The translations under genes and the position numbers were made by a program. A model generated the notes under the pieces. It worked only from the letters and a program-made list of their open reading frames with translations. It was not told the DNA's origin and did not search any database. Shown in pieces: positions 9,501 through 18,042 of a stretch of 64,000 bases of DNA. Source of the stretch: Mycobacterium sp. OAS707 (lineage in GTDB: Bacteria; Actinomycetota; Actinomycetes; Mycobacteriales; Mycobacteriaceae); the NCBI RefSeq assembly GCF_014873705.1, contig NZ_JADBDS010000003.1, forward strand, positions 496,001-560,000, read 5' to 3'. How positions within the stretch are numbered: the stretch's first letter is position 1; each line of letters begins with the position of its first letter.

Positions 9501-11051
9501 GTCGGTCACAGCGACTGTGAACGAATCGGTCTCTGATGTTGTGGTGGTGAGTGCCGCCTGCAAACGGGATGCCGGATCGGGCGTATACGTGTAAATGCCT
9601 GTATTCGGGTCCACGGTCACTGAGCCGTATGTGGGCCCGTCGGTGACCGTGTAGGTGAGGTCATCGCCGTCCGGATCGACGACGTTGATGTTGCCGATGA
9701 CGACACCGTCCGAAGTCGGCAAGTTCTGAGTGGGATCGGACGTCGCGAACGGTGCCTCGTTGGTATTTGGCGCGGCCAGCGTCAGTTTGACGAAGGTCGT
9801 GTGGTTCAGCGCTTGCTTACCTTTCAACCGGAATCCGGCAGCACCGATGTCGCTGACAGTCACCGTGAAGTCGTCTGGGTCCGTTGCTTGCGGACTGGGC
9901 GTGTAGATGAAGTCGCCATCGGGGCTGGTGATCTGGAAAGTCGCGCCGGGGTCGAGTCCAGTGGCGCGGTACGTGAGTACGTCGCCATCGGGATCAGCGG
10001 CGCCGAGAGATCCGATGATTTGACCGTTCACCACTTCGTCCTTGGCCGGGACGTAGCTGGTCGTGGGTGGATGATTCAGCGGTGGTTTGGGCGGCTTCAC
10101 GGGCTTGCCCGTGGGGCTGACGAGTGAACTGGTCGCGAGGTTCGGGTCAACGAGGCTCGTAGTCGTCGCCTGATCGATCGTGTTGGACGAGTCGGCAGCC
10201 AGTTCCTCCCGGCTCTGTCGACGCTGCCACGCCAGTACCACGGCGGCGGCAGGCGGCGGCGAAGACGGCGCCGACGGAAGGTCCGTCCCGGAGGGATCAA
10301 GGCCCGCCACGGCCAGCAGCGTGGTGGCCACCGAGATGGTGGGCGATGTACTTGGCACATCCGATGCCACCGTCCCACCACCTGCGTCAGCGGAGTTGAG
10401 GGCGGGCAGCGTGGAATCGAGAACGACTTGTGAGACAGGCGGCTTCACAACGTCGGCTGGAGCGGGAGTGTCGACCGGGTTCGGCTGCGTCGTCACGTTC
10501 GAAAGGCTTTCGGCCGCGTTGACGGAGCTATCAAGCTGGCTGCTGTTGTGTGCCAGCTTACGCGAATCGCTGCCCTTGCGCGCCGGTTTCGCGTTGACGG
10601 CATCAACCCCCGGTTTGCCCTTCGGCGTGTCGTCAGCGACAGTCGTGTTGGAGCCGCCGGCAGCACTCACCGTGACCGGCGGTGACGATTCTCGGCCCAC
10701 GACAGCGGTATCCTGTGACTGCGAATCAGATTGGGGCACAGCAGAAACCGCGCCAGGTTCGACCTCGGAGATGGTTTCCGATGAAGGCGGCGGAGTGGTC
10801 GCCACGTCGCCTGGGGATCCACCAGTATCCGTAGTAGGGGGCGGAACCGCTGGTGCCCCTCCTTCGGGTCCAGCAGTATCCGTTGCGCTATTGGAAGCCG
10901 ACGGCGGATCCTGCGCCGATTCGACCGAGCCGGCGGACGAGTTCGGGTCGGTGGTCCCCCACGCGAAACCCGGAAAACCGCCAACTGCGGCGCCGACCCC
11001 GAGTGCGACGGCAAGTGCACCCACCCGCCCGACGTGCTTTGCGTAGCCCAT
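6585..11051 (-). CDS. Giant secreted beta-propeller / Ig-like repeat protein
   Basis: 1488 residues. It starts MGYAKHVGRVGALAVALG, a signal peptide type shared by many mycobacterial repeat proteins, with a cleavage site near residue 32. Approximate architecture: Ser/Thr/Pro-rich linker (33-320); two VCBS/cadherin-like Ig domains with D-P-D-G-D-x-L-T-Y motifs (325-540); a YVTN-type beta-propeller of about seven 41-residue blades with VAVIDTTN and GDxPRG signatures (540-825); a third Ig-like domain with DADNDSLTY (825-925); and a second, more divergent propeller with repeated VxVIDTATG blades (930-1488). No LPXTG or C-terminal anchor is seen. Such proteins usually act at the cell surface in adhesion or matrix binding; the ligand is unknown. 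It is absent from this place in M. tuberculosis. Confidence 0.9.
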   Translation of the reverse strand: MGYAKHVGRVGALAVALGVGAAVGGFPGFAWGTTDPNSSAGSVESAQDPPSASNSATDTAGPEGGAPAVPPPTTDTGGSPGDVATTPPPSSETISEVEPGAVSAVPQSDSQSQDTAVVGRESSPPVTVSAAGGSNTTVADDTPKGKPGVDAVNAKPARKGSDSRKLAHNSSQLDSSVNAAESLSNVTTQPNPVDTPAPADVVKPPVSQVVLDSTLPALNSADAGGGTVASDVPSTSPTISVATTLLAVAGLDPSGTDLPSAPSSPPPAAAVVLAWQRRQSREELAADSSNTIDQATTTSLVDPNLATSSLVSPTGKPVKPPKPPLNHPPTTSYVPAKDEVVNGQIIGSLGAADPDGDVLTYRATGLDPGATFQITSPDGDFIYTPSPQATDPDDFTVTVSDIGAAGFRLKGKQALNHTTFVKLTLAAPNTNEAPFATSDPTQNLPTSDGVVIGNINVVDPDGDDLTYTVTDGPTYGSVTVDPNTGIYTYTPDPASRLQAALTTTTSETDSFTVAVTDGLHTPVAVTVPDIVVAELPTNSPIATVGVGQGPSVVVVNQHFAYVANTDDDSVTVLNASTNEVVTTFNGVGDRPVALALNSDGSTLYVANAGDSAVVAIDTATGTVGTPIQVDGEPTGMVLTENGDFLITANANDTLTIIDLATGTTTPITVDPIGLDVSDDGLLIYAANPDEGALTIIDRRPSGDIVNVPVGLGPYGVVATPSGDRIYVTLTDEDRVAVIDTTNDNFVTYVSVGDQPRGIDIAPDGKVYVADFGDDNIAIIDTTNNNAVTYVSVGDGPHDVTISEDGTEATITNSLDNTVTVLLLVGNDSPVVTSSLDNINLNTGVVTGHMTATDADNDSLTYTVSSNGTSGNAIIDPTTGQFTYTPDAAARRAAAATLGIDTDSFEILTDDGHGGLVPSTVTVEIAPAGILGQTPVDGTPNTSGPTLSPNGTLAAQVTLDSAQTPQVAVIDTVTGQQVGETAPLPTAQSVGVPVFNVDGSRVAVVTSQFDQASSTTHSSVSIINTATGEQVGSTVDATGNAFQGVQFSRDGQRAFMSTVVSNPDGTITTFVTVVDAINGGRIHTTPGVLGTSIDPVKFSTDGTRAYQTVSYIAPNQPVETRVQIINAVTGEQIGDPIVLDGAAAGGLQLFDGGDRALQTVDIRDPNTGQTIATRIYTLDLVNGTTAPGDPIEFAGAPGGPPQGNAVLNDDGTLAVQLILQGTTTRVAVIDTASGTVVNSATTVTGPAIRSPQFSDDGSHVVITTMTSSGGGPFGPPSSTTRVAVIEAATGNQVGSTYEVNAALTGGPQFAFDDTRVILQTRSSGNTAVTVLNADTGLAVGAPIPLGGGETGLTFSADGSRVFVTATSGGSPATSTATLTAVNLSDGSATSTPLGTGTAVGAPVIASDGKTAFQTVIVDDGGTQSTRLVIVDITGTPTVLGVIALEGTQPSFGDVRVTLSGSRLVVATASNDSTAVTVVNTAPFLVDPGL
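8671..8853. repeat. Near-identical tandem blade repeats in DNA
   Basis: Two stretches (about 8671-8730 and 8794-8853, offset roughly 123 bases or 41 codons) share long identical runs such as GACACGTAGGTCAC and GTGTCGATGA. They encode consecutive propeller blades and suggest recent blade duplication. Confidence 0.7.
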
Positions 11052-11257
11052 GATCCCCCCGCCATCGTGCCGGCGCTTTGGCTGAACGTACGCTGTGAGC
11101 CGCTTCGAGGAATCGGGGGTTTCCCTCGATTGTCATCCTGCTTAGCCGCGCGAAACCGATTGAATCGCTTGTTTTTTCACGAAGTTATGTTGCACATTCA
11201 AAGGTTTGTCAACGCGGACCTCAACGAACGGCCGACATTGGCGTTTCGCCCCTGGAT

Positions 11258-13369
11258 CTAGCGCGGCAGTCCCAGCAGCCGCTCACCGGCCATCGTGAGC
11301 AGGATCTGCTCGGTGCCGCCCGCGATGGTCAGGCAGCGGGTGTTGAGGAAGTCGTGCACTTCAGTGTTCTCCACAATGCCTGCTCCTGCGGAGAGCTCCA
11401 TCCGGAACTCGGAGAGCGCCTGCCGGTACCGCACGCCAATCAGCTTGCGCGCGCTTGCCTGTGGGCCGGGGTCCTGACCGCCGAGGATCAACTGCGCGAT
11501 CTTCTGGTCCAGTAGCGAACCGACCTGCGCCGACCGGATCAGCTCGCCCATCTGATCGGCGACGGCGGGATCGAGGTCGAGTTCGGAAACGGTGCGAAGC
11601 AGTTCTTCCATCGGATTGCCGAGCGCGGTGCCGTGGGCCATCGCGACGCGTTCGTTGGCCAGCGTCGTGCGAGCCAGTCGCCAGCCGTCGTTGACCTGAC
11701 CGACCACCATCTCGTCGGGCACGAACACCTCGTCGAAGAACACTTCGTTGAAGAGGTTGTCGCCGGTGATCTCGCGCAACGGCCTGATGTCGATACCCGG
11801 CGACTTCATGTCGATCAGGAAGTACGTGATGCCCTTGTGCTTCGGGGCATCGGGATCGGTGCGCGCCAGGCACACCCCGAACTGCGCCCAATCCGCCCGC
11901 GATGTCCAGACTTTCTGTCCTGTGAGCTTCCAACCGCCTTCGGCGCGAACGGCTTTCATTCGCAGCGACGCCAGGTCGGAACCCGCGCCCGGCTCGCTGA
12001 ACAGCTGGCACCAGAACAGCTCGCCCGTCAGAGTGGGAGGCACGAAGCGCTCGATCTGCTCGGGGCTGCCGTGTTCGAGGATCGTCGGCGCTGCCCACCA
12101 TCCGATCACCAGATCGGGACGGGTCACGCCGGCCTTGGCCATCTCCTGATCGATCAGCAGTTGTTCGGCCGGGCTCGCTTCCCGGCCGTACGGTCGCGGC
12201 CAGTGTGGCGCCAGCAGCCCGGCCTCGGCCAGGGCAACGCGCTGCTTCTCGACTGGCTGTGCGGCGACTTCGGCCACGGCAGAAGCGATTTCGGGCTGTA
12301 GATCGGCCACCGAGTCCAGATCGATGTGCAGTTCGCGGCGGACACCGTCAGCCGTCAGCGCGGCGACCCGTCGCAGCCACCGCGACAGGCCGCCGAGGAA
12401 CTGCGAAATCCCGTATGCGCGACGCAGATACAGATGCGCGTCGTGTTCGAAGGTGATGCCGATTCCGCCGAGCACCTGGATGCAGTCCTTGGCGTTGGCC
12501 TTCGCGGCTTCGATGGCGGTCGCCGCGGCTACCGCTGCAGCGACAGAGAGTTGGCGCTCATCAGGATTGGCGACAGCGGCGGCCGCGTCGGTGGCCGCCA
12601 CCGAAATCTGTTCAGAGCGCAGCAGCATCTCGGCGCACATGTGCTTGATGGCTTGGAAACTGCCGATCGGCTTGCCGAACTGCTCGCGCACCTTCGCATA
12701 TTCGGTGGCCGTCTGCAGTGTCCAGCGGGCCACGCCCGCGGCCTCGGCGGCCAACACCGTCGCTGCCAGGTCCTCGACACGCTGGGCGGAAACGTCCAGC
12801 GCTTCCGCAGGAGCGGAGTCGAGCACCACCCGCGCCAGCGGGCGCGAGAAGTCGGTGGCTTTCAAAGACTCCAGCGTCACGCCGTCGGCCGCCGCGTCGA
12901 CGAGCAGCCAGGTGTCCCCCGCGGGCAGCAGCAGCACGCCCTGTGGTTCGGCCCCCAGCACCCACTCCGCCGTCCCGCTGGCCCGGCCGTCGCCGAATCG
13001 GAGGTCTGCCGAAAGCGCGACACCTGCGGTCCGCTGCCCTGATGCCAGGGCTTCGAGTAACTCGACATGTGAGCCACCGAGGACGAGCGTGGCCAAGGCC
13101 GTCGTGGCAACGGGACCTGGCACCATCGCGGCAGCCGCCTCGTCGACCATCGCCAACAGATCCTCGGCGGTGCCGTCGGCGCCACCATGCTCCTCGGGCA
13201 GCGCGACGCCGAAAAGCCCCAGCTCAGCCACGCCCTGGTACGCGGTACGCCAGGCGTCGGCGTCGCCGCGTTCGACGGCGCGCGCGGCCGCAACCGCGCC
13301 CGAGCTGGCTGCCCAGCTACGGATCAGTTCGCGCGCGGCAAACTGCTCATCAGTGATCGTGGCCGACAC
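11258..13369 (-). CDS. fadE34: Fused two-domain acyl-CoA dehydrogenase FadE34 (ChsE3)
   Basis: 703 residues from a GTG at 13369. Two acyl-CoA-dehydrogenase domains are fused: residues 1 to about 345, and about 355-703. The second contains CQLFSEPGAGSDLASL, KVWTSRADWAQFG and the C-terminal GGTEQILL segment. FadE34 (Rv3573c, ChsE3) dehydrogenates CoA esters in cholesterol side-chain beta-oxidation, and the fused chain replaces the alpha/beta pair of other ChsE enzymes. It is divergent from kstR, and a perfect KstR palindrome lies 42 bases upstream of its start. Confidence 0.93.
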   Translation of the reverse strand: MSATITDEQFAARELIRSWAASSGAVAAARAVERGDADAWRTAYQGVAELGLFGVALPEEHGGADGTAEDLLAMVDEAAAAMVPGPVATTALATLVLGGSHVELLEALASGQRTAGVALSADLRFGDGRASGTAEWVLGAEPQGVLLLPAGDTWLLVDAAADGVTLESLKATDFSRPLARVVLDSAPAEALDVSAQRVEDLAATVLAAEAAGVARWTLQTATEYAKVREQFGKPIGSFQAIKHMCAEMLLRSEQISVAATDAAAAVANPDERQLSVAAAVAAATAIEAAKANAKDCIQVLGGIGITFEHDAHLYLRRAYGISQFLGGLSRWLRRVAALTADGVRRELHIDLDSVADLQPEIASAVAEVAAQPVEKQRVALAEAGLLAPHWPRPYGREASPAEQLLIDQEMAKAGVTRPDLVIGWWAAPTILEHGSPEQIERFVPPTLTGELFWCQLFSEPGAGSDLASLRMKAVRAEGGWKLTGQKVWTSRADWAQFGVCLARTDPDAPKHKGITYFLIDMKSPGIDIRPLREITGDNLFNEVFFDEVFVPDEMVVGQVNDGWRLARTTLANERVAMAHGTALGNPMEELLRTVSELDLDPAVADQMGELIRSAQVGSLLDQKIAQLILGGQDPGPQASARKLIGVRYRQALSEFRMELSAGAGIVENTEVHDFLNTRCLTIAGGTEQILLTMAGERLLGLPR

Positions 13370-13411
13370 CGTAGACTCCTAGCGTTTGGGTGAGAAGAGC
13401 GTGCTTCTCAC

Positions 13412-13425
13412 TAGAACGTGTTCTA
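13412..13425. promoter_or_regulatory. KstR operator between fadE34 and kstR
   Basis: TAGAACGTGTTCTA is a complete match to TnnAACnnGTTnnA and nearly a perfect palindrome. It is placed to repress fadE34 and to allow kstR autoregulation. Confidence 0.9.
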
Positions 13426-13566
13426 ATAGTGCCAGCGTTCGACCGTCAAGTCGACCGCCATTAGAGCAGGACACGTCGATGCCGCAGCGGCGCCGAGGTG
13501 AGAAAATGGAGCCGCGCATGCGTATCGTTTTCGGCGAGTACGCACGATGAAGGAGCAGCCGACCAC

Positions 13567-14238
13567 ATGTCGTCACCAGCACAGCCCAACTCGGGTTCAG
13601 GGTCGGATTCTCGGCCTCGCCAGGTGATGAATGTGGCGGTATTAGCGGAATCCGAGCTTGGGTCCGAAGCCCAACGCGAGCGCCGCAAGCGCATCCTGGA
13701 CGCCACCCTGGCCATCGCATCGAAGGGCGGCTACGAGGCCGTTCAGATGCGCGCTGTCGCCGAACGCGCCGACGTGGCCGTCGGCACGCTGTACCGCTAC
13801 TTCCCTTCGAAGGTGCACCTGCTGGTGTCAGCGCTGGGTAGGGAGTTCGAGCGCATCGACGCCAAGACCGACCGCGCGGCACTGTCGGGCGGCACGCCGT
13901 ATCAGCGGCTCAACCTGATGGTCGGCAAGCTCAACCGCGCGATGCAGCGCAATCCGCTGTTGACCGAGGCGATGACGCGGGCATTCGTGTTCGCCGACGC
14001 GTCGGCCGCTGGTGAGGTCGATCACGTCGGCAAGCTGATGGACTCGATGTTCGCCCGCGCGATGAGCGACGGCGAGCCGACCGAGGACCAGTACCACATT
14101 GCGCGCGTGATCTCCGACGTCTGGTTGTCCAATCTGCTGGCCTGGCTCACCCGCCGCGCATCGGCAACCGACGTCAGCAAGCGGTTGGATCTTGCCGTAC
14201 GACTACTCATCGGCGACGGCGAGCACCCTAAGATTTAG
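13567..14238 (+). CDS. kstR: TetR-family cholesterol catabolism repressor KstR
   Basis: 223 residues from the ATG at 13567, which has AAGGAG 11 bases upstream. The Mtb protein (Rv3574) starts at the equivalent of MNVAVLAESE, so the ATG at 13627 is the alternative. The helix-turn-helix is clear: RRKRILDATLAIASKGGYEA, then VAVGTLYRYFPSKVHLL. KstR represses the steroid regulon and is released by CoA-thioester cholesterol intermediates. Downstream ligand-domain segments (GKLNRAMQRNPLLTEAMTRA, DQYHIARVISDVWLSNLL) match the Mtb protein almost exactly. The otsB-like gene begins 3 bases after its stop. Confidence 0.95.
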   Translation: MSSPAQPNSGSGSDSRPRQVMNVAVLAESELGSEAQRERRKRILDATLAIASKGGYEAVQMRAVAERADVAVGTLYRYFPSKVHLLVSALGREFERIDAKTDRAALSGGTPYQRLNLMVGKLNRAMQRNPLLTEAMTRAFVFADASAAGEVDHVGKLMDSMFARAMSDGEPTEDQYHIARVISDVWLSNLLAWLTRRASATDVSKRLDLAVRLLIGDGEHPKI

Positions 14239-14241
14239 CGG

Positions 14242-16779
14242 GTGGCTTCACCGCTACCAATCGAACTGCAACGCGCGCTCACCACAGCCGCCCGGGTACC
14301 GCGGCTCTTGGTGGCTTGCGACTACGACGGCACCATGGCCCCGATCGTCGCGAACCCCGACGATGCGCGTCCCCTGATGGAGTCAGCGGCGGCGCTGCGC
14401 TCGCTTGCGGCGTTGCCGTCGACGACGGCTGCACTGATCTCCGGTCGTGCGCTGCGCGATCTGGCGACGCTGTCGCGGATGCCCGCCGAGGTCCATCTCG
14501 TCGGCTCCCACGGTTCTGAGTTCGACACCGGCTTCGTGCACGCGATCGACGATGCCGCCAAGGCCCTGCTGGGCAAGATCAAGGACGCGTTGAGCGCGAT
14601 CGCGGCGGAGTATCCGGGAGTCGCTGTCGAAATCAAGCCGGCCAGTGTCGCGCTACATGTGCGCAACGCCGATTCCGCCGACGCAGATGAGGCGCTGAAG
14701 AAGGCGCACGCCGCGTCGCAGCATTGGGATGCGCAGATCACCGAGGGCAAGGCTGTTGCCGAGTTCGCGGTCATCCAGACCGACAAGGGCCAGGCGCTCG
14801 ACATCCTGCGGCACCAGAACGGCGCGTCGGCCGCGGTGTTCATCGGCGACGACGTCACCGACGAGAAGGCGTTTCGCCGTTTGCACGGACCCGACGTCGG
14901 CATCAAGGTCGGTGACGGTGACACGCTGGCCGGCTATCGCATCGAGTCGCCGGAAGATGTTGCGACGGTGCTGGAATGCCTGCTCGACGCGCGTCGAACC
15001 TGGTTGCTCGGCGGGCACAGCACGCCGATCGAGCGGCTGACGATGCTGTCCAACTCGCGCACAGTCGCCCTGCTGACACCCGACGCCGACGTGGTGTGGA
15101 TGTGCCATCCGCAGGCCGATTCGGCCGCCGTGTTTTCCCGACTGCTCGGCGATGCGACCGCAGGACACTTCTCGATCGGCCCGCAACGCGAGGCACTTCC
15201 GCTGTCGCAGCGCTACGTGACGGGCACGATGACCGTCGAAACCCGTTGGGCCAGTTTGCTTGTCACCGATTACCTGTCACACGACGTCGGTGCGGGCCGG
15301 ACCGACCTGATCCGGGTGATCAGCGGCCAGGCGGCGGCGGTGGTCGAGTTCGCGCCGCGGCCCGAGTTCGCCCAGGCGCCCGTGCATCTGCGCGTCGACG
15401 AGGGCGGCCTCCGAGTGTTCGCGACAAACGACCCGATGGTGCTGCGCTCGCCGGGCGTTGCGTGGGAGATCGTCCCCGACGGTATTCACCAGACCGCGCG
15501 GGCGGTCATCGACCCGTCCCAAGGGCCGGTTGTCTTGGAATTGCGCTGCGGTACCGAGGATTTGGCTGAAAGCCCGGTCGACGACCCGTCACGGCGCGCA
15601 CGCGCGGAAAGCTATTGGAGCGACTGGGTTTCAGAGCTTTCGCTGCCGTCGCTGAAACCGGAGCTGATGAAGCGCTCAGCCTTGACGCTTCGGGGCTTGG
15701 TGCATGCCGACACCGGCGCGATCATGGCGGCGGCCACCACATCGCTGCCCGAGGAGATCGGTGGCGTTCGCAACTGGGATTACCGCTACTGCTGGATCCG
15801 CGACGCGGCGATGACCGCCTCGGCGCTGGTGTCACTGGGCTCGATCGTCGAGGCCGAGGGCTATTTGAACTGGCTGCACGGGGTGATCGAGACCATGCAC
15901 GGGCCCGAGCGCCTGCATCCGCTGTATGCGTTGTCTGGAGCGATCCTCGGCCCTGAGGCGGTCATCGACTCGCTGCCCGGCTACGCGGGTTCGCGACCTG
16001 TGCGGGTCGGCAACGCCGCCAACGTTCAGGTGCAACTCGACGTGTTCGGCCCTGTGGTGCAGCTGATCTGCGATCTGAGTCATCGACGGGTAGCCGACGG
16101 AGTGGCGGAGGCATTGACCGATGCCGACTGGAACCTGGTCAGCGAGATGGTGTTCGCTGTCGAAAGCCGTTGGGTGGAGCCGGATCACGGTATCTGGGAG
16201 ATCCGCGGCAATCCGCGACATCACGTCTACTCGAAGGTGATGTGCTGGTTGACGGTGGACCGCGCGCTGAAGCTGGCCAAGGAGTTCGGTCGAGAAGCCC
16301 CACCCGGTTGGGCCACACTGCGCGACGCGATCTCAGCGCAGGTGCGCGAGCGCGGCTGGAACGACGAGGTGCGCTCGTTCACCGCCGCATACGACGGCAC
16401 CGACCTCGACGCCGCGACGCTGCACATCGGGCTGTCGGGGCTGATCGACCCGTCCGACGAGCGGTTCGCCGCGACGGTCGTCGCCACCGAAGCCGAATTG
16501 CGCAGCGGTGCAACCGTTTACCGATACCACCGCGACGACGGGTTGCCGGGCACCGAGGGCGGCTTCCATCTGTGCGCGGCGTGGCTGCTCGAGGCATATC
16601 TGCTGACGGATCAGCGCTCGCAGGCTGAGGCGCTGTTCGACCGGTTGGTCGCGGCTGCGGGGCCGACGGGTTTGTTGTCCGAAGAGTACGACCCGGTCGC
16701 TGAACGCGCACTGGGCAACCACCCGCAGGCCTACAGCCATATCGGGCTGCTGCGCTGCGCGCAATTACTCGACGCTTGA
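14242..16779 (+). CDS. Trehalose-6-phosphate phosphatase / GH15 (trehalase-like) fusion
   Basis: 845 residues from a GTG at 14242. Residues 1 to about 255 are an OtsB HAD phosphatase: Asp27 and Asp29 in CDYDGT, GSHGSE at 88-93 and GDDVTDE at 202-208. Residues from about 260 to 845 are a GH15 glucoamylase/trehalase module: RNWDYRYCWIRD at 510-521, WEIRG with likely catalytic Glu653, and GTEGGFHLC near the end. GH15 members include the mycobacterial trehalase. The chain could dephosphorylate trehalose-6-phosphate and then cleave trehalose or another alpha-glucoside, but the second activity is inference. It directly follows kstR and faces a LacI-type regulator on the other strand. Confidence 0.88.
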   Translation: MASPLPIELQRALTTAARVPRLLVACDYDGTMAPIVANPDDARPLMESAAALRSLAALPSTTAALISGRALRDLATLSRMPAEVHLVGSHGSEFDTGFVHAIDDAAKALLGKIKDALSAIAAEYPGVAVEIKPASVALHVRNADSADADEALKKAHAASQHWDAQITEGKAVAEFAVIQTDKGQALDILRHQNGASAAVFIGDDVTDEKAFRRLHGPDVGIKVGDGDTLAGYRIESPEDVATVLECLLDARRTWLLGGHSTPIERLTMLSNSRTVALLTPDADVVWMCHPQADSAAVFSRLLGDATAGHFSIGPQREALPLSQRYVTGTMTVETRWASLLVTDYLSHDVGAGRTDLIRVISGQAAAVVEFAPRPEFAQAPVHLRVDEGGLRVFATNDPMVLRSPGVAWEIVPDGIHQTARAVIDPSQGPVVLELRCGTEDLAESPVDDPSRRARAESYWSDWVSELSLPSLKPELMKRSALTLRGLVHADTGAIMAAATTSLPEEIGGVRNWDYRYCWIRDAAMTASALVSLGSIVEAEGYLNWLHGVIETMHGPERLHPLYALSGAILGPEAVIDSLPGYAGSRPVRVGNAANVQVQLDVFGPVVQLICDLSHRRVADGVAEALTDADWNLVSEMVFAVESRWVEPDHGIWEIRGNPRHHVYSKVMCWLTVDRALKLAKEFGREAPPGWATLRDAISAQVRERGWNDEVRSFTAAYDGTDLDAATLHIGLSGLIDPSDERFAATVVATEAELRSGATVYRYHRDDGLPGTEGGFHLCAAWLLEAYLLTDQRSQAEALFDRLVAAAGPTGLLSEEYDPVAERALGNHPQAYSHIGLLRCAQLLDA

Positions 16780-16850
16780 GCGCCGCGAGCGTGCGCGAAA
16801 TGTACGCGATTTGCGGCGTGTCGATGTGCAGACACGCACGCTCGGCGTAG

Positions 16851-17951
16851 TTAGGCGGGGGGGCCTGCGGTGCGGCCGCGCACCACTTCGGTTGGGAGCA
16901 CATCCATTACCGGCAGGCCGTCGCGCGGCGGGTTGTGCAGCAACCGTCCGGCGCGCCTGCCCTTCTCCATGCTCGGCTGCACGACCGTCGTCAGGCCGCG
17001 GCGCACCGCCTCGGGGATACCGTCGAATCCGGTGACGGTCATCTGGCCCGGTACGTAGATCCCTCGTGCGCGCAGGTGGTCCATCGCCGACAGCGCGAGG
17101 ACGTCGGCCGTACACATCAACGCGGTGATTCGCGGATTCGCGTCGAGCGCCACGTCGGCCGCCGCGCCACCCGACGTCGGAAGGTGTTCGTAGCTCTCCA
17201 CCACGGTCAGCGACTTGGGATCCAGCCCGGCTCCCCGCATCGCGTCGTAGACGCCGTGGATGCGCTCCCGCTGCACGTGAAAGTGCGGCGTCTGCACGCG
17301 TTCGGGGTCGGCCACCGCGGGTCGGGGCCCGCCGTGCGGCCAGTCGCGGCCGAGCCGCATGGTGAGCAGGCCGATCTCCCGATGACCCAGTCCAACAACG
17401 TATTCCGCCAACTTTCGCATCGCTGTGCGGTCGTCGATGCTGACCCGCGAGGTGCCAGGGACGTCCTTGGGCTGATCGACGACCACCACCGGCAGATGCC
17501 GCTGCTGCACGACGGACAGATACGGGTCGTCGTCAGAGGCCGAGTAGACGACGAAGCCGTCGACACCCGCGGCGAGCACTGCCGCGGTGCCGTCGCTCAC
17601 ACTGCGGTTCGGCCCGATCGCCACCAGCAGCAGGCCTTGTCCCGCCTCCTCACACGATTCAGCAAGTCCGGCAACGAAATCCAGTGCGGCGGGATCGGAG
17701 AACGAGTAGTTCAGCGGCTCGGTGATCATCAGGCCGACCGCGCCGGCCTTACGGGTGCGCAGCGACCGGGCCACCGGATCGGGACCCGGGTATCCCAGCC
17801 GCTTGGCGGTGGCCAGCACCCGCTCGCGCAGGTCAGCCGACAACTGGTCCGGCCGGTTGTACGCATTGGAGATGGTGGTCCGCGAAACCTTGAGCTCGGC
17901 GGCCAACGAAGCCAGGGTCGCACGCCGTCTGGGCGTCGAACTCCTCGACAT
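16851..17951 (-). CDS. LacI-family transcriptional regulator (Rv3575c-type)
   Basis: 366 residues from the ATG at 17951 (GGAG 5 bases upstream); the longer upstream extension was rejected. It begins MSRSSTPRRRATLASLAAEL, a LacI helix-turn-helix followed by VSRTTISNAYNRPDQLS and the hinge region. The rest is a periplasmic-binding-like effector domain (AVGLMITEP, GVDGFVVYSASDD, TVTGFDGIPEAVRRGLTTV). Effectors are usually sugars. The neighbouring trehalose-phosphatase/GH15 gene on the facing strand is a plausible target. Synteny with Rv3575c next to kstR is kept apart from the inserted fusion gene. Confidence 0.9.
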   Translation of the reverse strand: MSRSSTPRRRATLASLAAELKVSRTTISNAYNRPDQLSADLRERVLATAKRLGYPGPDPVARSLRTRKAGAVGLMITEPLNYSFSDPAALDFVAGLAESCEEAGQGLLLVAIGPNRSVSDGTAAVLAAGVDGFVVYSASDDDPYLSVVQQRHLPVVVVDQPKDVPGTSRVSIDDRTAMRKLAEYVVGLGHREIGLLTMRLGRDWPHGGPRPAVADPERVQTPHFHVQRERIHGVYDAMRGAGLDPKSLTVVESYEHLPTSGGAAADVALDANPRITALMCTADVLALSAMDHLRARGIYVPGQMTVTGFDGIPEAVRRGLTTVVQPSMEKGRRAGRLLHNPPRDGLPVMDVLPTEVVRGRTAGPPA

Positions 17952-18008
17952 GCTCCACGAGGTTAGCCGATCAAGTTGATAAACCTCGGATGCCGTGCGG
18001 TAGAGTAA

Positions 18009-18025
18009 TTGGAAACGGTTTTCAT
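18009..18025. promoter_or_regulatory. Zur-like inverted repeat upstream of the metal ABC operon
   Basis: The AT-rich inverted repeat TTGGAAACGGTTTTCAT lies 18 bases upstream of the substrate-binding-protein ATG, in otherwise GC-rich DNA. Its reverse complement, ATGAAAACCGTTTCCAA, resembles the mycobacterial Zur box (TGAAAAT-x-ATTTTCA type). It probably represses the operon when zinc is sufficient. Confidence 0.7.
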
Positions 18026-18042
18026 TTGTATTAGGAGCATGC

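Noticed and set aside
10180..11046. Long plus-strand open frame opposite the N-terminal linker of the surface protein
   Set aside because: It is the complement of the Ser/Thr/Pro-rich minus-strand gene, has no plausible ribosome-binding site or recognisable domain, and its composition mirrors the high-GC wobble of the real gene.
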